A stretch of 5,530 bases of DNA, taken from Clostridiales bacterium. Its GTDB lineage: Bacteria; Bacillota; Clostridia; Lachnospirales; Lachnospiraceae. Below, piece by piece: positions 5,523 to 5,530 of this stretch; positions within the stretch are counted from its first letter, which is position 1, and every line of letters begins with the position of its first letter. The notes under the pieces are model-generated. The model saw only the letters and a list, made by a program, of their open reading frames with translations, made no database searches and was not told the DNA's origin. Location: contig JAHZHG010000208.1 of the NCBI GenBank assembly GCA_019420425.1, positions 1-5,530 of the forward strand, in the 5' to 3' direction. The position numbers and the translations under genes were made by a program.

Positions 5523-5530
5523 GTAAATCT

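Overview
This window looks like part of the chromosome of a low-to-middle GC Gram-positive bacterium, most likely a Clostridia/Lachnospiraceae-type Firmicute. The basis is strong AGGAGG-like ribosome binding sites, near-consensus sigma-A promoters, a TTG start, and the style of the ABC, AraC and TetR proteins. The genus cannot be fixed from the sequence alone.

Layout. On the minus strand, reading right to left, there is an AraC-family regulator (4360-3359), a 177-nt gap, and then two ABC half-transporters, each a membrane domain fused to an ATPase domain. The first is complete (3181-1391). The second (1391 to the window edge) is cut off before its ABC signature. The two ABC genes overlap by one base (TAATG), so they are almost certainly translationally coupled and form a heterodimer. 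Facing away on the plus strand is a small TetR-family regulator (4794-5369) with its own terminator. Beyond that lie a possible promoter and two hairpins of unknown role.

The 433-nt divergent intergenic region (4361-4793) is the richest part. It holds a near-consensus promoter for the AraC gene with a perfect 16-bp palindrome (GTTAGCTATAGCTAAC) at its predicted transcription start. Just upstream of the -35 box is a cluster of interleaved inverted repeats, suited to an AraC-type activator. Next comes a 127-bp element with 44-bp, almost perfect inverted arms, either MITE-like or a giant hairpin. The TetR promoter follows, with a TetR-style dyad over its -10 box.

How the genes may work together. 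An AraC regulator next to a coupled ABC pair whose D-loop region reads ATAFTDPENE resembles the YbtA/PchR-type regulator plus YbtPQ/IrtAB-type transporter arrangement of siderophore (iron) uptake loci. The palindrome at the promoter start is shaped like a site for a DtxR-family metal-dependent repressor. The working model is therefore a metal-repressed, AraC-activated ferric-siderophore or metallophore transporter operon. A drug or peptide exporter remains possible, because no substrate-binding protein or biosynthetic gene is visible. The TetR gene may control only itself or also its neighbours. No feature here proves a new biological system. The regulatory intergenic region and its inverted-repeat element are the parts most worth checking.
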